A stretch of 5,905 bases of DNA, taken from contig JAJRCM010000068.1 of the NCBI GenBank assembly GCA_028678965.1, forward strand, positions 1 to 5,905, given 5' to 3'. Position numbers and translations under genes: made by a program. Source of the stretch: Methanomicrobiales archaeon. Its GTDB lineage: Archaea; Halobacteriota; Methanomicrobia; Methanomicrobiales; JACTUA01. Below the pieces are notes generated by a model. The model was not told the DNA's origin. It saw only the letters and a program-made list of their open reading frames with translations, and made no database searches. Positions 5,709 through 5,905 of this stretch are shown piece by piece (position 1 is the stretch's first letter; each line of letters begins with the position of its first letter).

Positions 5709-5905
5709 TCACTCCTGCCAGCACCGGAGAGAACGGGGGATCATCGAACCATCGATGACCGTGGCGAACGATGCCTGGTAGCGGGAGATATACAGCGTGC
5801 GGGGACCGATTTTGACCTGGAAATCGGTGGGTTTGGGACGTTTCACTGAGACCGGTAGGAGGATAGGACCCCCGCAGGAGGTGCACACGCGGACATCACA
5901 ACCAC
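5709..5905 (-). CDS. Partial gene: C-terminal 64 residues of an unrecognised cysteine-containing protein
   Basis: An open frame enters from the right edge and stops with TGA at 5709-5711, giving 64 complete codons. The visible part begins GCDVRVCTSCGGP, a C-x4-C-x2-C cluster suggestive of half or all of a small zinc ribbon. It continues PVSVKRPKPTDFQVKIGPRT and ends SMIPRSLRCWQE. There is no membrane segment. The stop lies 1 base before the archease ATG, and the archease SD sits inside this frame, which supports a real co-transcribed gene. I do not recognise the family. If the cysteines bind zinc, a nucleic-acid or protein-binding role would fit next to RtcB, but that is inference. Confidence 0.65.
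   Translation of the reverse strand, partial: GCDVRVCTSCGGPILLPVSVKRPKPTDFQVKIGPRTLYISRYQASFATVIDGSMIPRSLRCWQE

Noticed and set aside
5659..5886. 75-codon minus-strand frame at the right edge
   Set aside because: It runs into archease out of frame. The competing frame ending at 5709 stops 1 base before the archease start and carries a cysteine cluster, which is the better model.

Overview
The window suggests a methanogenic archaeon, most likely of the Methanomicrobiales (inference). It carries a DUF2111 gene, a family I know only from methanogens, beside an archaeal-type RtcB/archease pair. The DNA is moderately GC-rich, Shine-Dalgarno (SD) motifs are common, and genes are packed with ATGA/GTGA stop-start overlaps. 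I see no rRNA, tRNA, CRISPR array, insertion sequence or transposase.

Every convincing gene lies on the minus strand, so transcription runs from the right edge to the left. In that order: (1) the C-terminal end of an unrecognised small cysteine-containing protein (5709-5905, cut by the right edge); (2) archease (5300-5707); (3) the RNA ligase RtcB (3857-5290); (4) a cysteine-rich protein resembling a class I glutamine-amidotransferase fold but lacking its nucleophile (3285-3860); (5) a DUF2111 protein (2832-3266); (6) BirA with an N-terminal DNA-binding domain (1846-2826); (7) the biotin S-component BioY (1301-1810); (8) a first ECF-type ABC ATPase (627-1304); (9) a second ECF-type ABC ATPase (1-636, cut by the left edge). 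The largest gap is 35 bases, between birA and bioY. The run therefore looks like one long operon, or two fused ones. The only AT-rich gap, at about 3281-3296 before the DUF2111 gene, is the likeliest internal break.

The genes form two functional blocks. Archease and RtcB join RNA ends, chiefly tRNA exons, using GTP and Mn2+. BioY and the two ATPases are three of the four parts of an ECF biotin importer; the transmembrane T-component is absent and probably lies just past the left edge. BirA attaches imported biotin to carrier proteins and may also sense biotin as a repressor. The amidotransferase-like and DUF2111 genes sit between the blocks, and their function is unknown.

The points most worth a second look are: the two ATPases have complementary losses of catalytic motifs, predicting one live and one dead ATP site; birA has an in-frame A-AAA-AAG slippery heptamer exactly at its domain boundary; and a nucleophile-less amidotransferase-like protein lies close to a biotin ligase.
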